From: DSVZ01 sp037439785
GTDB lineage: Bacteria; Verrucomicrobiota; Verrucomicrobiia; Limisphaerales; J093
Direction: 5' to 3'
DNA: 64,000 bases
NCBI GenBank assembly: GCA_037439785.1
Contig: JBBIVJ010000001.1
Coordinates: 62,001-126,000, forward strand
Shown: in pieces, positions 22,724 through 32,027 of the stretch
How positions within the stretch are numbered: position 1 is the stretch's first letter
Layout of the letters: each line of letters opens with the position of its first letter
The notes under the pieces: model-generated
What the model was told of the DNA's origin: nothing
The model's database searches: none
Seen by the model: the letters and a program-made list of their open reading frames with translations, nothing else
Position numbers and translations under genes: made by a program

Positions 22724-25700
22724 TCAGGGCACCACCACCAGGCGGTAGAACCGCGCCGGCCGGCCGGTCGCGGGATCGGTCCAGCGCAACGTCGGCCCGG
22801 TGCTGACGCGGGTAGCCAACGGTTCCCACGTGCGCAGGTCCTCGGAGACTTCGAGCCGGTAGATCAGACCGGGCACGCTCGTCAATTCGAGCACGACGCC
22901 GTCGTCCGGGTTGAGGGTGACCGACTCCAGCCGCGGCATGTGGGGGTGCAGCACCAGCGTGGCGCGGGCCAGGGCGGCGACTTCATAGCCGTGGTCCCAG
23001 GCGACCTGACCCGCCACGACCTCCAGTTCGAGCGGGGCCGTCCCGCTGGCGGGCAGGGCCAGGAAGGTCAATTCCAGCACCGGGGCATCGAGTGCGGTCC
23101 AGGCGGCCGGGCCGGCAGCGGCGAAGTGCACCGCGCCGGAAGTGGCGTCGGTGCTGAGCAACGTGGTGGCACTGGCGGGAACTGCAGGGCCGGGCGGGGG
23201 CGGGTCTGGCGTCGCAGGTTGGAGGGCGTGGGCGGGGTACTGCAGTTGGAAGCTCAGCCCGGAAAGGCCCTCAGGGGGGTGGACCAGACGCACGCGGACC
23301 GTCACGCGTTCTCCCGGCCAGAGCGCAAGGCGGTCGGCCTCGACGATCAGTGTCGTAACCGGCGCCGCCGCCGGGCGGGGAGCGGCGAGGGTGGGTCGGC
23401 CCCGCACCACCCTCGATGCCCGGCCCGGATCGAGCGGGGCCGGCGCCGGGTCGAGGCCCACGACCACGCGCAGGACCTTGATCACATCGCCCGCATCGAG
23501 GCTCTGGCTGGCGTTGAGGTCGTTGCCGGTGACATCCCATGGGCGGACAGGGTCCAGGAGCGCGATCAGGCGCTGGATCAAGGCGGCGTCGCCGACGTCC
23601 AGCGCGTCGTTGCCGTTGTTGTCGCCGGGCAGGTGGCGGCGGCGGATTTCGACGCTGCCGGGGTCGGCGCCGTTGCCAAAGTCAAGCAGCGCGCCTGAGC
23701 GGTCAGCCACGTCGGCGAGGACGGGGACCAGCTCGGTGGTCAGGGATTGGGGGACGCTGCGGGCGCGCAAGGAGAGGGTGGCCAGCGGAATCGTGCCGGC
23801 GGGCAGTTCACTTCCCGGCAGCGAGAGCGTGGCGCGGACGACGCCGGCTTCCTGCACGTTCACTTCCGTCAGCGCCGCACTCAACGCCGGGGCCTCGGAC
23901 CAGGTCCAGACCGGATCGCGGAAACGCTCGGGATCGTACTGGAGCCACAAGGTCAGGCCGCCCACGCCCCCGGAGCTGCGGAAGACCAGGTCGCTGGCCA
24001 GCCGACGCCCTTCCCGCACCGCGGCCGGCTGGCCCGGGGTGAGCAGGCGGGCGGGTTCATACGTCACCCGCACCTCGGCCTCGGCCGTGTTGCCGGCCGG
24101 GTCGCGCGCGATGACCCGCAGCCGGTTTTCGCCGCGCACCCACCGCAAGCCGGGGCGCTGGAAATGGCCCTCCACCAACGTCAGTTCCCCCATCTCCCGG
24201 CCGTTCCAGTACCAGGTGACGGAGGCCACGGCAACATTGTCCACGACCGTGCCCGCCAGCACAAACCGGTCATCGTCGGTCAGACCCGCGGCGGGCGAAG
24301 TCAGCGTCAGCACGGGCGGTTCGGTTTCCAGTCCGATCTGGAAACTCTCCAGCCCGACCAGGTCCGCCGGAAAAGAAGGGGGTGCGCCGGCCCCGCCGGT
24401 GACCAGCGACAGCACGCCGGAAACGCCGGTCTTGCTCCCCGCCCGCAGGGCCGAGACGTAATCCGGCCCACGGGCCGATTCCCACACCCGCATCTGCACA
24501 TGAGCCAGGGCGCCGGGCGCCACCCCGGGGATAGCCACCACTCCCCCCACAATGTAACCGGCCGCCGCGCCGGTGCGGAAGGGAACCGCCGCGCCCACCG
24601 GCTCGAGGGGGTCGGGGGTGAGGCCGGCAAACAACTGGGCCAGATAGGCCGGTCCCGCCAGGGGGGTGGTCCCGTCTGCCTCGAATATCGGGGCATCCAC
24701 GCCGGCCAGGGCGACGCGGTTGTTGAAGTGGACCGTGCCGCCCGGCTCGAGCGGGAGCACGCGCACCACGACGGGTTGGGAGACCGCGCTGCCGGCGGCG
24801 TTGCGCACCTCGACCCAGTAGGTCCCGGCGTTATCCAGTTGCAACGCGGGCCATTCCAGCCGGGCAGTGGTGGCCGCCGGGAGGGGCTGACCGTTGCGGT
24901 ACCACTGGAAGGTCAACGGCCCGGCGCCAATGGCGGTGACGGCCAATGCCGCGGTTTCTCCCACCCGTTGTTCGACCCCGCTCGGATGGGCGAGAATTTC
25001 GGGAAGCGGCGGGGGGGCGGTCACGGTGAGCGGCACCGGGGGGCTGCTGGCCTCCCCATAAGGACTGAGCACGCGCACGTGGTAATCGCCGGCGTGTTCC
25101 GGCGTCACCGCGGCCAGGGTGAAGCGGGGCGCGTTGGGGGCGTCAGGCAGGCGGACGTTGTTGTGATACCACTCGAAGGTCAACGGCGGGGTGCCCGCGA
25201 CTTCCACGGTAAAGGTGGCCGGCGCCCCCTCGGGGACGCTGACCGGTTGCGGGGGACTCAGAATCTGCGGCGGCACGTTCACCACCAACAGGGCCGGATC
25301 GCTGGTCACCGCCCCCAGGGCGTTGCTCACCCGCACGCGGTAGATGCCGGCCTGTTCGGGCTGAACCTCCGGCAGCCGGAGCACCGGCCCGGTGGCCCCG
25401 GGCAGCTCGGTGTTATTGAACCACCATTGGTAGGCCAGCGGTGACGTGCCCACGGCCTCGACATTCAGCTCGACCGGCTGCCCGGCCAGGACGGCCTGAC
25501 CAAGCGGCTGCCGCACAATGCGCGGGGCCGCGGGCAGGATGGTGTAGGTCCCCTCGACCACCGGCGACACCGGGTTGCCCGCGTAGAAAGCCCGGGCCTT
25601 CAGTGTGGCCGATTCGGTCAGCGCGGTAAGCCCCTCGCTGAGGAGCGGGGCGCCGGCGCCGGGCTCGGAGCCATCCACGGTGTAGCGGATGGCGGCGCCG

Positions 25701-27682
25701 ACCACCGGTGATTCGGCGCGGATACTCACCTCCAGCACGAACTCGCCGCCGGGCGGGTCCAGCACCAGCAACGGGGCAGGCTCGGCCGGGAGCGAGTCGG
25801 GGTCTGTCGGGTCGGTGTCGGCCAGCCATTCCTGCAGGGTGTTGGCCCCGTCTTCATCCGCATCTGCGAGGGCGGCGGCATCGTCCCGCTCGAACCAGGC
25901 AGGGCCAAAATGCGCCTCCCTCCAGGAGCCGGGTATGCTGTCGTTCCAGCGGTCCTCCAGGAACAGCGCCTTCACCTCCTCCGACACTGCCTGCCCGCCC
26001 CTGACCAGCAGCGCCCGCACCAGGGTGGACCGCGTCAGCGTGATGGGTCCCGAATAGAGCAGGGAGTCGGCCGTGGGTTCGGTACCATCCACCGTGTACC
26101 GCACTTCGCTGTCCGGACGCAGGTTGGTGAGGGTGACCTGCAGGGTGCCCGTGAAGAAGTTGCGGTCGGGGCTGATCTGCAGCGGTGGTCCGGCTTCGCG
26201 CACGGTGAGCACCTGGTTTGCGGCCACGCGCGGGTAGGTGGTGATCGCCCCGGAAGGCCACCGGACCTGCAGTTCCGCCCCCTCGTTTGCGGGGCCGAGG
26301 CCGAAATGGGCGATATCGCTGGAGCCGCCCCAGCCGTCGTAGGCCACCACCTCGCGCATTTGCCAGCGCGGCACCCCCTCGACCACCGTCAGCACCCGGA
26401 CCCGTGCCCCGAGATGGGTACGGCCGGGAGCCGGCTGCAATCGGACGCGCAGCCAGTGGTTGGAGTTGCCCAGGTTGCGATAGAGCCCGCTCCCGGTCAG
26501 AGAATAACTTTGTTGAGTGACGAAGAAGTCCAGAAACCCGTTCTGGTCGTAGTCGTCCATGACCAAGGCCAATGTCAACCCTGGTTCGGTAAGTCCGGTA
26601 TTTTCAATACGCCGCTCAAAGGTGCCGTCGCCCCGGTTGCGATAGATAAGCACCAGCGGGTCCTGGCCTTCGAAGGAGCGCGAGAAATTGGCCACAAACA
26701 GGTCCAGATTCCCGTCATTGTCGTAATCCGCCCAAGAGCAGCCGCTGGAATCCGCTTCGTCCTCGACCTGGGGGCCGCTGGTCACCCGCGTGAAGGAGCC
26801 GTCGCCATTGTTGCGGTACAGGAAATTGGGACCGAAGCGATTGGCCACGTACAAATCCAGGTTCCCATCGCCGTTGTAGTCCCCCCAGGTGCCGCTCATG
26901 GAGTAGCCGCCGTCGTTGACCACCTCGCCGGAGGTGATGCGGACCAAGGTCCCCCGGTCATTACGGAACAGGGCATTGTTGCGATGGTCAGCGACGGCAA
27001 CAAAGAGGTCCGGATCCCCGTCGTTGTCGTAATCCCCCCAGGCACAGCCCTGGCTTCCTGTGATTTGCCCCACTTCGCTGTCGCTTACCGGCACCAAGAA
27101 CCCATCCCTGCTGTTTCGCCACAATGTGCCGGGACCCCCGGGATTCGCCAGGAACAGGTCCAGGTAGCCGTCTCCGTCAAAATCCCCCCACGCGGCGCCG
27201 ACAGCGGCTCCCCAAATGCCCCATGGCCTTTCTTCGATCCACCCTTCTCCAAAATCTACCAACATCGTGACCATGCGGAGAGTTCCGTCGCCCAGGTTCC
27301 GGAAAAGCCGCCCGGGACCACCGTTATTTCTCGCCAGGAAAAGGTCCACGTCCCCGTCGTTGTCATAGTCCCCCCAACTGCAGCCGCTCCAGCCCGCCGG
27401 GTCTTCGGGCAACCACGGCCACCAAACGAACGTTCCGTCGCGCTGGTTGATAAAAAAGGCAGACCAGCGTGACTCTCTTCCGCTCGCAATGGAGCCGACG
27501 ACAAAGAGGTCCACCCACCCATCCCCATTGATGTCCGCCCAAGCGGCCGCGGGAAAACTGCCTTCCGACGGCAGCCCCACAGGACCGCCTCCAAAAGAGG
27601 GGGGATCCTGACAGGTCCCGTTGGTACTCCCCCCCACCGCCAGCCCCAAGATGAGGAACAACTCGATCGCCTTCGGCTTCAT
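22724..27682 (-). CDS. Giant secreted mosaic: FG-GAP, ASPIC, Ig-like, cohesin- and dockerin-like modules
   Basis: A 1652-aa exported protein with a signal peptide (LFLILGLAVGGSTNG). Rough order: FG-GAP/VCBS repeats with Ca-binding DxDxDG loops such as DYDNDGDVDLF (30-400); an ASPIC/UnbV domain (about 410-490, YDGWGGSSDIAHFGLG); two chitobiase-C-like modules (YTVDGTEP and YTVDGSEP, about 500-565 and 640-710); three Ig-like domains (about 715-990); an Ala/Gly-rich domain; another Ig-like unit; a cohesin-like domain (about 1220-1345); a dockerin-like pair of F-hand repeats (GDNNGNDALDVGDAALIQ and DLNASQSLDAGDVIK); a second cohesin-like domain (about 1440-1565); and a C-terminal stretch ending FYRLVVVP. 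Probably a surface adhesin or scaffold. ATG 27682 is used, with GGGAAGG upstream; a GTG at 27688 adds two residues. Confidence 0.8.
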   Translation of the reverse strand: MKPKAIELFLILGLAVGGSTNGTCQDPPSFGGGPVGLPSEGSFPAAAWADINGDGWVDLFVVGSIASGRESRWSAFFINQRDGTFVWWPWLPEDPAGWSGCSWGDYDNDGDVDLFLARNNGGPGRLFRNLGDGTLRMVTMLVDFGEGWIEERPWGIWGAAVGAAWGDFDGDGYLDLFLANPGGPGTLWRNSRDGFLVPVSDSEVGQITGSQGCAWGDYDNDGDPDLFVAVADHRNNALFRNDRGTLVRITSGEVVNDGGYSMSGTWGDYNGDGNLDLYVANRFGPNFLYRNNGDGSFTRVTSGPQVEDEADSSGCSWADYDNDGNLDLFVANFSRSFEGQDPLVLIYRNRGDGTFERRIENTGLTEPGLTLALVMDDYDQNGFLDFFVTQQSYSLTGSGLYRNLGNSNHWLRVRLQPAPGRTHLGARVRVLTVVEGVPRWQMREVVAYDGWGGSSDIAHFGLGPANEGAELQVRWPSGAITTYPRVAANQVLTVREAGPPLQISPDRNFFTGTLQVTLTNLRPDSEVRYTVDGTEPTADSLLYSGPITLTRSTLVRALLVRGGQAVSEEVKALFLEDRWNDSIPGSWREAHFGPAWFERDDAAALADADEDGANTLQEWLADTDPTDPDSLPAEPAPLLVLDPPGGEFVLEVSIRAESPVVGAAIRYTVDGSEPGAGAPLLSEGLTALTESATLKARAFYAGNPVSPVVEGTYTILPAAPRIVRQPLGQAVLAGQPVELNVEAVGTSPLAYQWWFNNTELPGATGPVLRLPEVQPEQAGIYRVRVSNALGAVTSDPALLVVNVPPQILSPPQPVSVPEGAPATFTVEVAGTPPLTFEWYHNNVRLPDAPNAPRFTLAAVTPEHAGDYHVRVLSPYGEASSPPVPLTVTAPPPLPEILAHPSGVEQRVGETAALAVTAIGAGPLTFQWYRNGQPLPAATTARLEWPALQLDNAGTYWVEVRNAAGSAVSQPVVVRVLPLEPGGTVHFNNRVALAGVDAPIFEADGTTPLAGPAYLAQLFAGLTPDPLEPVGAAVPFRTGAAAGYIVGGVVAIPGVAPGALAHVQMRVWESARGPDYVSALRAGSKTGVSGVLSLVTGGAGAPPSFPADLVGLESFQIGLETEPPVLTLTSPAAGLTDDDRFVLAGTVVDNVAVASVTWYWNGREMGELTLVEGHFQRPGLRWVRGENRLRVIARDPAGNTAEAEVRVTYEPARLLTPGQPAAVREGRRLASDLVFRSSGGVGGLTLWLQYDPERFRDPVWTWSEAPALSAALTEVNVQEAGVVRATLSLPGSELPAGTIPLATLSLRARSVPQSLTTELVPVLADVADRSGALLDFGNGADPGSVEIRRRHLPGDNNGNDALDVGDAALIQRLIALLDPVRPWDVTGNDLNASQSLDAGDVIKVLRVVVGLDPAPAPLDPGRASRVVRGRPTLAAPRPAAAPVTTLIVEADRLALWPGERVTVRVRLVHPPEGLSGLSFQLQYPAHALQPATPDPPPPGPAVPASATTLLSTDATSGAVHFAAAGPAAWTALDAPVLELTFLALPASGTAPLELEVVAGQVAWDHGYEVAALARATLVLHPHMPRLESVTLNPDDGVVLELTSVPGLIYRLEVSEDLRTWEPLATRVSTGPTLRWTDPATGRPARFYRLVVVP

Positions 27683-27717
27683 GGACACCTTCCCTGGGTT
27701 GTTTTTACATTGGTTTC

Positions 27718-27746
27718 CAAATACTTGGCCGCCATCCCCGCGTCAA
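27718..27746 (-). promoter_or_regulatory. Possible promoter of the giant mosaic gene
   Basis: On the minus strand TTGACG (27746-27741), a 17-nt spacer and TATTTG (27723-27718) lie about 40 bp upstream of ATG 27682. The -35 matches five of six; the -10 is weak. Confidence 0.4.
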
Positions 27747-27883
27747 GTGCCCAGCCGTCCCTCCTCGCACGAGATCCGGGTCGGGTTGCCGTCCAGGCCC
27801 CGCAGCCGGCTTGCCGGAAAGTTCACCATCCAGCGAGGCTTTGACACCGCCCCACGATTCGGGCACCTTGCCGACCAGACGCT

Positions 27884-28207
27884 ATGGAAGAGCATTACCA
27901 CAACATGACACCTGAAGCCTCCGGACTTCCCCGCGAAAAACTGGTGGAAGACCTGCGCGTGTTGATCCACGACGCCGAACAACTCCTGAAGTCGGGCGCC
28001 GAAGAGGCCGGCGAAAAGGCCGCCGAGCTGCGCGCCCGCCTACAGGAATCCCTCGCCAAGGCCAAGGAGACCTGTCGCCGCCTCGAAGACCGCGCCGCCG
28101 CGGGCGCCAGGGCGGCCGACCGCGTCATCCGCGACCACCCCTACGAAAGCATGGGCGTGGCCTTCGGCGTGGGCGTGCTGCTGGGCGTGCTGATCAACCG
28201 CCGCTGA
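27884..28207 (+). CDS. YqjD/ElaB-like (DUF883) membrane-anchored protein
   Basis: A 107-aa protein with a charged, Ala/Glu-rich helix (about 15-85, KLVEDLRVLIHDAEQLLKSG and onward) and a C-terminal membrane segment MGVAFGVGVLLGVLINRR. This matches DUF883 family proteins such as YqjD and ElaB, which tether to the inner membrane and in E. coli bind ribosomes in stationary phase. It is the first of three tightly spaced plus-strand genes that mirror the yqjD-yqjE-yqjK order of proteobacteria. ATG 27884 or ATG 27905 could be the start; no clear Shine-Dalgarno decides. Confidence 0.8.
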   Translation: MEEHYHNMTPEASGLPREKLVEDLRVLIHDAEQLLKSGAEEAGEKAAELRARLQESLAKAKETCRRLEDRAAAGARAADRVIRDHPYESMGVAFGVGVLLGVLINRR

Positions 28208-28211
28208 CCGC

Positions 28212-28610
28212 ATGGCCGACTCCGCATCCGGTTCCGCGCCGGGAGGGGGCCTGTTCGACGTCATCCGCCGGCTCGCCGACGCCATGGTGGCCGCGGCCGA
28301 GCATCGGCTGGAGCTGTTCACCGTCGAACTCCAGGTCGAGAAGGTCCGGGCCCTGGACGTGCTGGTGCGCGCCGCCGCCTTGGTGGTGCTGGGAGTGCTG
28401 ACCCTGGTGGCCGGCACCGCCACGGTCGTGGTCGCCCTTTGGCACACCTCTCCGGTGCTGGTCCTGGCGGGGGTCACCGTGCTCTACGGCCTGGGCACCG
28501 CGGCGCTGCTGGCCAGCATCCGACGCCGCCTGCACGCCGGGCCGAAGCCCTTTGCCGGCACGCTCGAGGAACTCCGCAAGGACCGCGCATGTTTTGGGAA
28601 CAAGACCTGA
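28212..28610 (+). CDS. YqjE-like phage-holin-superfamily membrane protein
   Basis: A 132-aa protein with an amphipathic N-terminal helix (LFDVIRRLADAMVAAAEHRLELFTVEL). Two adjacent TM helices follow (ALVVLGVLTLVAGTATVVVALW and VLVLAGVTVLYGLGTAALLA), as in the YqjE/holin-3 superfamily. It starts four bases after the DUF883 gene stop, and the next gene overlaps its 3' end by 22 bp in another frame. Its function is unknown; the pairing with YqjD-like proteins suggests a role in the membrane or in stress. Confidence 0.75.
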   Translation: MADSASGSAPGGGLFDVIRRLADAMVAAAEHRLELFTVELQVEKVRALDVLVRAAALVVLGVLTLVAGTATVVVALWHTSPVLVLAGVTVLYGLGTAALLASIRRRLHAGPKPFAGTLEELRKDRACFGNKT

Positions 28611-28891
28611 ACCGCCTGGCCGAACGCAGTCGCCGCCTGGCGGTGGACTGCGCGGGGGACCGCGAGCGCGTGACGGCGGCGGCGGCGGAAGTGGCCCGCC
28701 ACCTGAGGTGGTTGGGGACGGTGCCCTCCCTTTACGCGCGCTACCGGCCGCTGGTGCTGGTGGGATTGCCGCTGGCCGGCCTCTTTCTGGGCAAACGCCT
28801 GCCGCGGCTGGCGCGCTGGTCGGCCCTGGCGGCTCCCTTGTGGCGCGTGGCCCGCGGCTTCCTACGGCTACGCCGGCTGGTGCCGCGCTGA
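28589..28891 (+). CDS. YqjK-like small membrane protein
   Basis: A 100-aa basic protein. The N-terminal half is helical (NRLAERSRRLAVDCAGDRER), followed by a hydrophobic stretch (LVLVGLPLAGLFLGKRL) and an Arg-rich tail. Position after the YqjD- and YqjE-like genes and general composition suggest a YqjK counterpart. Sequence similarity alone is weak. The start ATG 28589 overlaps the previous gene by 22 bp, which suggests translational coupling. Confidence 0.6.
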   Translation: MFWEQDLNRLAERSRRLAVDCAGDRERVTAAAAEVARHLRWLGTVPSLYARYRPLVLVGLPLAGLFLGKRLPRLARWSALAAPLWRVARGFLRLRRLVPR

Positions 28892-28909
28892 AACGCTCCC
28901 GGCCGCCGG

Positions 28910-30310
28910 ATGCAAGATCGGCAGCCGCCTCCTTCCCCGACGCCGGTCCACCTGGATCGTGGCCGGTCCGCGTCCCGTGTCAGCCGCCCCCTCCACCTCA
29001 CCCTGCATCTGGTGACGGCCGCCCTGTTGGGCGTCGCGGCCGGGATGCTGGGCAACCGCCCCGAACTGGCCGTCCACTGGTGGCGGTGGCAAAAGCCGCT
29101 GTTGGCGCTCGCCGCCACGCTGGCCCTGCTCGGAGCCTGGCCTCCCCAAGCCGCGCTCAGCCGGTTAAGCCGCCGCGCCTGCGTGGTGGGGATCACTGTC
29201 ATCCTGGCGGTGGGGGCACTCGAACTGTTCTTCCGCGCCCTCGGCCACGACTTCCGCCGACAAACCGCCCGGCTGCGTCAACTGCCGCCGTTTTATCTCC
29301 GGCCGGACGTACCCTGCGGCACGGTCTTTTTCCGCCGGCCGGGGCCGATGTCCTGGACCGGTCAACCGGTGCGCGCGGCCCTGCGGGCGCAAGGGTTGGA
29401 CGCCGCGGCCTACGCCGATGAACCGGTGATCGAGGTGCGCTACGACGCCCAGGGGTTTCGCAACCCGCCCAACCTGCGGGCCTGGGAAATGGCCGTGGCG
29501 GGCGACTCGTTCACCGAGCTGGGCCATCTGCCGGAGGAGGACCTCTTCACCACCCTGCTGGGCCGGCGGCTGGGGTGGCAGGTCCGCAACCTGGGCGTTT
29601 CCAACACCGGCCCGCTGAGCCACCTGACCTACCTCGCCCAGTTCGGGCACTCCCCCGCCACGCGCCATTGGGTGGTGGTGTTTTATGAAGGCAACGACCT
29701 GGCGGACCTGTGGATCGAACGCGCCGCCGAGCGCCGCATTCAGACCACCGGCCAGCGACCGCACCGCAAACCGGTGCCGCAAACCTCCCTGCTCCGTGCC
29801 TGGGGCGAAGCGTGGCGGGCGCGCTTCGCGGCACCGCCGCCCCCGCCGCCGCGGATTCCCGTGGAGGCGTACTTCCTCGGCGCCACCGGCCGGGTGGCGG
29901 TCACCCTGAGCCCGCCGCCGCCGGTCTGGGCCGAGGTGGACCCGGAAACACGCGCCGCGCTGGAAGACTTCCTCACCCGCTTCGCCGCGCTGGCCCGCGA
30001 ACGAAAGGCGCAGCCCTGGCTGGTCTTCATGCCCGTCAAACAGCGGGTCTGGCACGGGCGGCTGGAATTCACCGCCGAGGCCGATCCAGCCACAGTGCAT
30101 TGGAAGCCCACCGATCTGCCCGTGGCTCTCGCCGATTTGTGTGCCCGGCACGACATCGGATTTGTGGACCTGACCCCGGCGCTGGTGGCAGACACCCGGC
30201 AACACGGCAAACCGCTTTTCAATACCCTCTTCGACACCCACCTCAACGCGCGCGGCTCGCGCGTCGTGGCCGCGGAGCTGGCCCGGGTCCTCGCCCGCTT
30301 CCCTTTCTGA
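28910..30310 (+). CDS. Membrane-anchored SGNH-family hydrolase/acyltransferase-like protein
   Basis: A 466-aa protein with three N-terminal hydrophobic helices (about 30-48, 63-78 and 91-107). A soluble SGNH-like domain follows: AVAGDSFTELG (Ser200), VRNLGVSNTGPLSHL, FYEGNDLADL with the block-III Asn, and a C-terminal FDTHLNARG containing the Asp-His pair. The layout resembles periplasmic SGNH proteins of the AlgX/AlgJ kind that move acetyl groups on secreted polysaccharides, though that role is inferred. It starts 18 bp after the YqjK-like gene. Confidence 0.72.
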   Translation: MQDRQPPPSPTPVHLDRGRSASRVSRPLHLTLHLVTAALLGVAAGMLGNRPELAVHWWRWQKPLLALAATLALLGAWPPQAALSRLSRRACVVGITVILAVGALELFFRALGHDFRRQTARLRQLPPFYLRPDVPCGTVFFRRPGPMSWTGQPVRAALRAQGLDAAAYADEPVIEVRYDAQGFRNPPNLRAWEMAVAGDSFTELGHLPEEDLFTTLLGRRLGWQVRNLGVSNTGPLSHLTYLAQFGHSPATRHWVVVFYEGNDLADLWIERAAERRIQTTGQRPHRKPVPQTSLLRAWGEAWRARFAAPPPPPPRIPVEAYFLGATGRVAVTLSPPPPVWAEVDPETRAALEDFLTRFAALARERKAQPWLVFMPVKQRVWHGRLEFTAEADPATVHWKPTDLPVALADLCARHDIGFVDLTPALVADTRQHGKPLFNTLFDTHLNARGSRVVAAELARVLARFPF

Positions 30311-30322
30311 CCCACGGCGGAG

Positions 30323-31318
30323 TCACGAAGGATTCAGCGGCGACTCGGGTGGCTCGGATGGCGGAGGCGGCCGCAGCCGGTCCGCGTCTGACAACGCTTT
30401 CGGCGCGGGGGACGATGCCGGTGAGTCCGGCCCCGGCGGGGCAGCGAAAGGAATGGCCGGGGGCGCCGCCGGCGGAGGCCTGGCAAAGGGCGAAGGCGAG
30501 GGCGGCGTTGCGTTCGTCGCGGGCGCAAAAACCGTCCGCGGCGGCCGTCGCGGCAGAAAGCCCACCGCGCCGAGCATCAACAGCAGCCCCACCCCCAGCC
30601 CCAGGGCCAGGGCGATGAGCCAGTCCAGGAGGCGGAAGCCTTGTTGGGCATAAAGGAGCAGGCCGCCGGCCGCGATCCAGCCGGCCGGCAGGCACGCCGC
30701 CACGCCCAGGCGCCAGCAGCCCCGCAGGGTGATGTTGCGGCGCAGCACCGCGGCTTCCAGCCGCAGCAGCGGCGCGGCCACCAGCCCGGCCAGCAGCCAG
30801 AGGCCCCAGGCGCCGAGCCCCGCGCCGACGCCCACCAACACCGGCAGGTGGGGCCGCCAGGCCAGCCAGAGCGGCTCGATCTCCGGCCGGTTCAACGCAA
30901 TCACCCACCCCCGCGGATACCCGACCACCCAGTATCCCAGCAGCGACTGGGCGCTGAAGTCGCCGCTGAGGAACTCGATTTCCACATCCGCCGACTGCCC
31001 CGGCACGGGGGCGGCGTGGGGGTTGACGCGCAGGGCCAGATGCCGTGTGCGTGCCAGCTCGGTCACCGCCGGCGTGGGCCAGACCAGGCGACCGTCGTGA
31101 ATCTCGCCGGAGGCCGGCAATTGACGCACCGCCGCATCCAGCGCCGGCTGCCAGGCCGTGGCAAAAAAACGCCCTGCGGCGCTGCCCCCCACGGCCACAG
31201 TGATCAGACACCAGGCGAAAAACCATCCCGCCGGTCGGCTGGCCAGCGCAGCCAGCCCCCGCCAGGTGAATGGTTGCCGGGCCGCCGGCGGGGGGAGACC
31301 CGCGGAGGAACCTTGCAT
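30323..31318 (-). CDS. Multi-pass membrane protein of unknown function
   Basis: A 331-aa protein with one N-terminal TM helix (about 31-50), then an extracytoplasmic domain of about 90 residues (GEIHDGRLVWPTPAVTELAR). Three or more TM helices follow (about 135-245) and then a Pro-rich cytoplasmic tail. The one-TM, loop, multi-TM plan is seen in DUF1189-like proteins, but I cannot confirm that. It is 11 bp downstream of a small DUF6941-like gene on the same strand, so they are probably one unit. The Pro-rich tail has no recognised motif. Confidence 0.65.
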   Translation of the reverse strand: MQGSSAGLPPPAARQPFTWRGLAALASRPAGWFFAWCLITVAVGGSAAGRFFATAWQPALDAAVRQLPASGEIHDGRLVWPTPAVTELARTRHLALRVNPHAAPVPGQSADVEIEFLSGDFSAQSLLGYWVVGYPRGWVIALNRPEIEPLWLAWRPHLPVLVGVGAGLGAWGLWLLAGLVAAPLLRLEAAVLRRNITLRGCWRLGVAACLPAGWIAAGGLLLYAQQGFRLLDWLIALALGLGVGLLLMLGAVGFLPRRPPRTVFAPATNATPPSPSPFARPPPAAPPAIPFAAPPGPDSPASSPAPKALSDADRLRPPPPSEPPESPLNPS

Positions 31319-31329
31319 GGGGCGGCCGA

Positions 31330-31776
31330 TCAGGCCGGCGGTACCGCCGGCGGGGGCGGGGGCGGCGCGGCCGGGCCGGGAGGCGGTTGAACCAAGAGCG
31401 GCACCGGGTAACGGATTTTCATCACGTCATCCACCAGCACCTCGACGTAGTACGTGCCGGCCTGGGTGAACTCGACGCCGGTGAAGAGGGTCACGTTGAT
31501 GGCGTGCTGGGTGGCGTCCTGCAGCGCAAAGCGGACGTTGCTCTGGCGCAGCACGGTGGTGCTGTCCGGCGCGGTGAAGCGGACCGTCTCGGTGAACTGG
31601 CCCACCCCGGCGGTCCAGCGGTTGAAGACGCAGAGCTTGAACGCCTTGATGGGCAGTTGCGGCACGCGCACGTAGCCGAGGATGCCCACCAGGATGAAGC
31701 TGCCCGTGACCTCCTGGCGGACGTCTTCGCACAAGAGCGACGCCTGCAGGTCGGGCAAGATGCGGGTCGGATTCAT
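31330..31776 (-). CDS. DUF6941-like protein with Pro-rich tail
   Basis: A 148-aa protein. Residues 1-120 form a beta-rich unit (LPDLQASLLCEDVRQEVTG, then SFILVGILGYVRVP). The segment TYYVEVLVDDVMKIRYPVPL is followed by a Pro/Ala-only tail of about 25 residues. It resembles DUF6941, a small uncharacterised family. It has no signal peptide. ATG 31776 is chosen because upstream residues are low complexity. It precedes the membrane-protein gene at 30323-31318; no function can be given. Confidence 0.65.
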   Translation of the reverse strand: MNPTRILPDLQASLLCEDVRQEVTGSFILVGILGYVRVPQLPIKAFKLCVFNRWTAGVGQFTETVRFTAPDSTTVLRQSNVRFALQDATQHAINVTLFTGVEFTQAGTYYVEVLVDDVMKIRYPVPLLVQPPPGPAAPPPPPPAVPPA

Positions 31777-32027
31777 GATCGGTTCCAAATCAAGCGGCGA
31801 GTCTGGCGCGGACGGGCGGGAAAGCAACGCGCAGTTTTCCGGGCGGCATGTGGGCGGACCTCCGACCGTGGACCACTCCAGCGGTGAAAGGAACGGGGAG
31901 GGCTGGCTCGCCGTCCTGCTCCTGCACGGTAGCGTGACCAACGCTCAGCAGCGGGAGAGGAACACGGGCAAGCCGGCGCCGCGCGCAAGTGTGGGGGTGG
32001 ACCGGGCTGCCGGAATGCCGGACCGTC

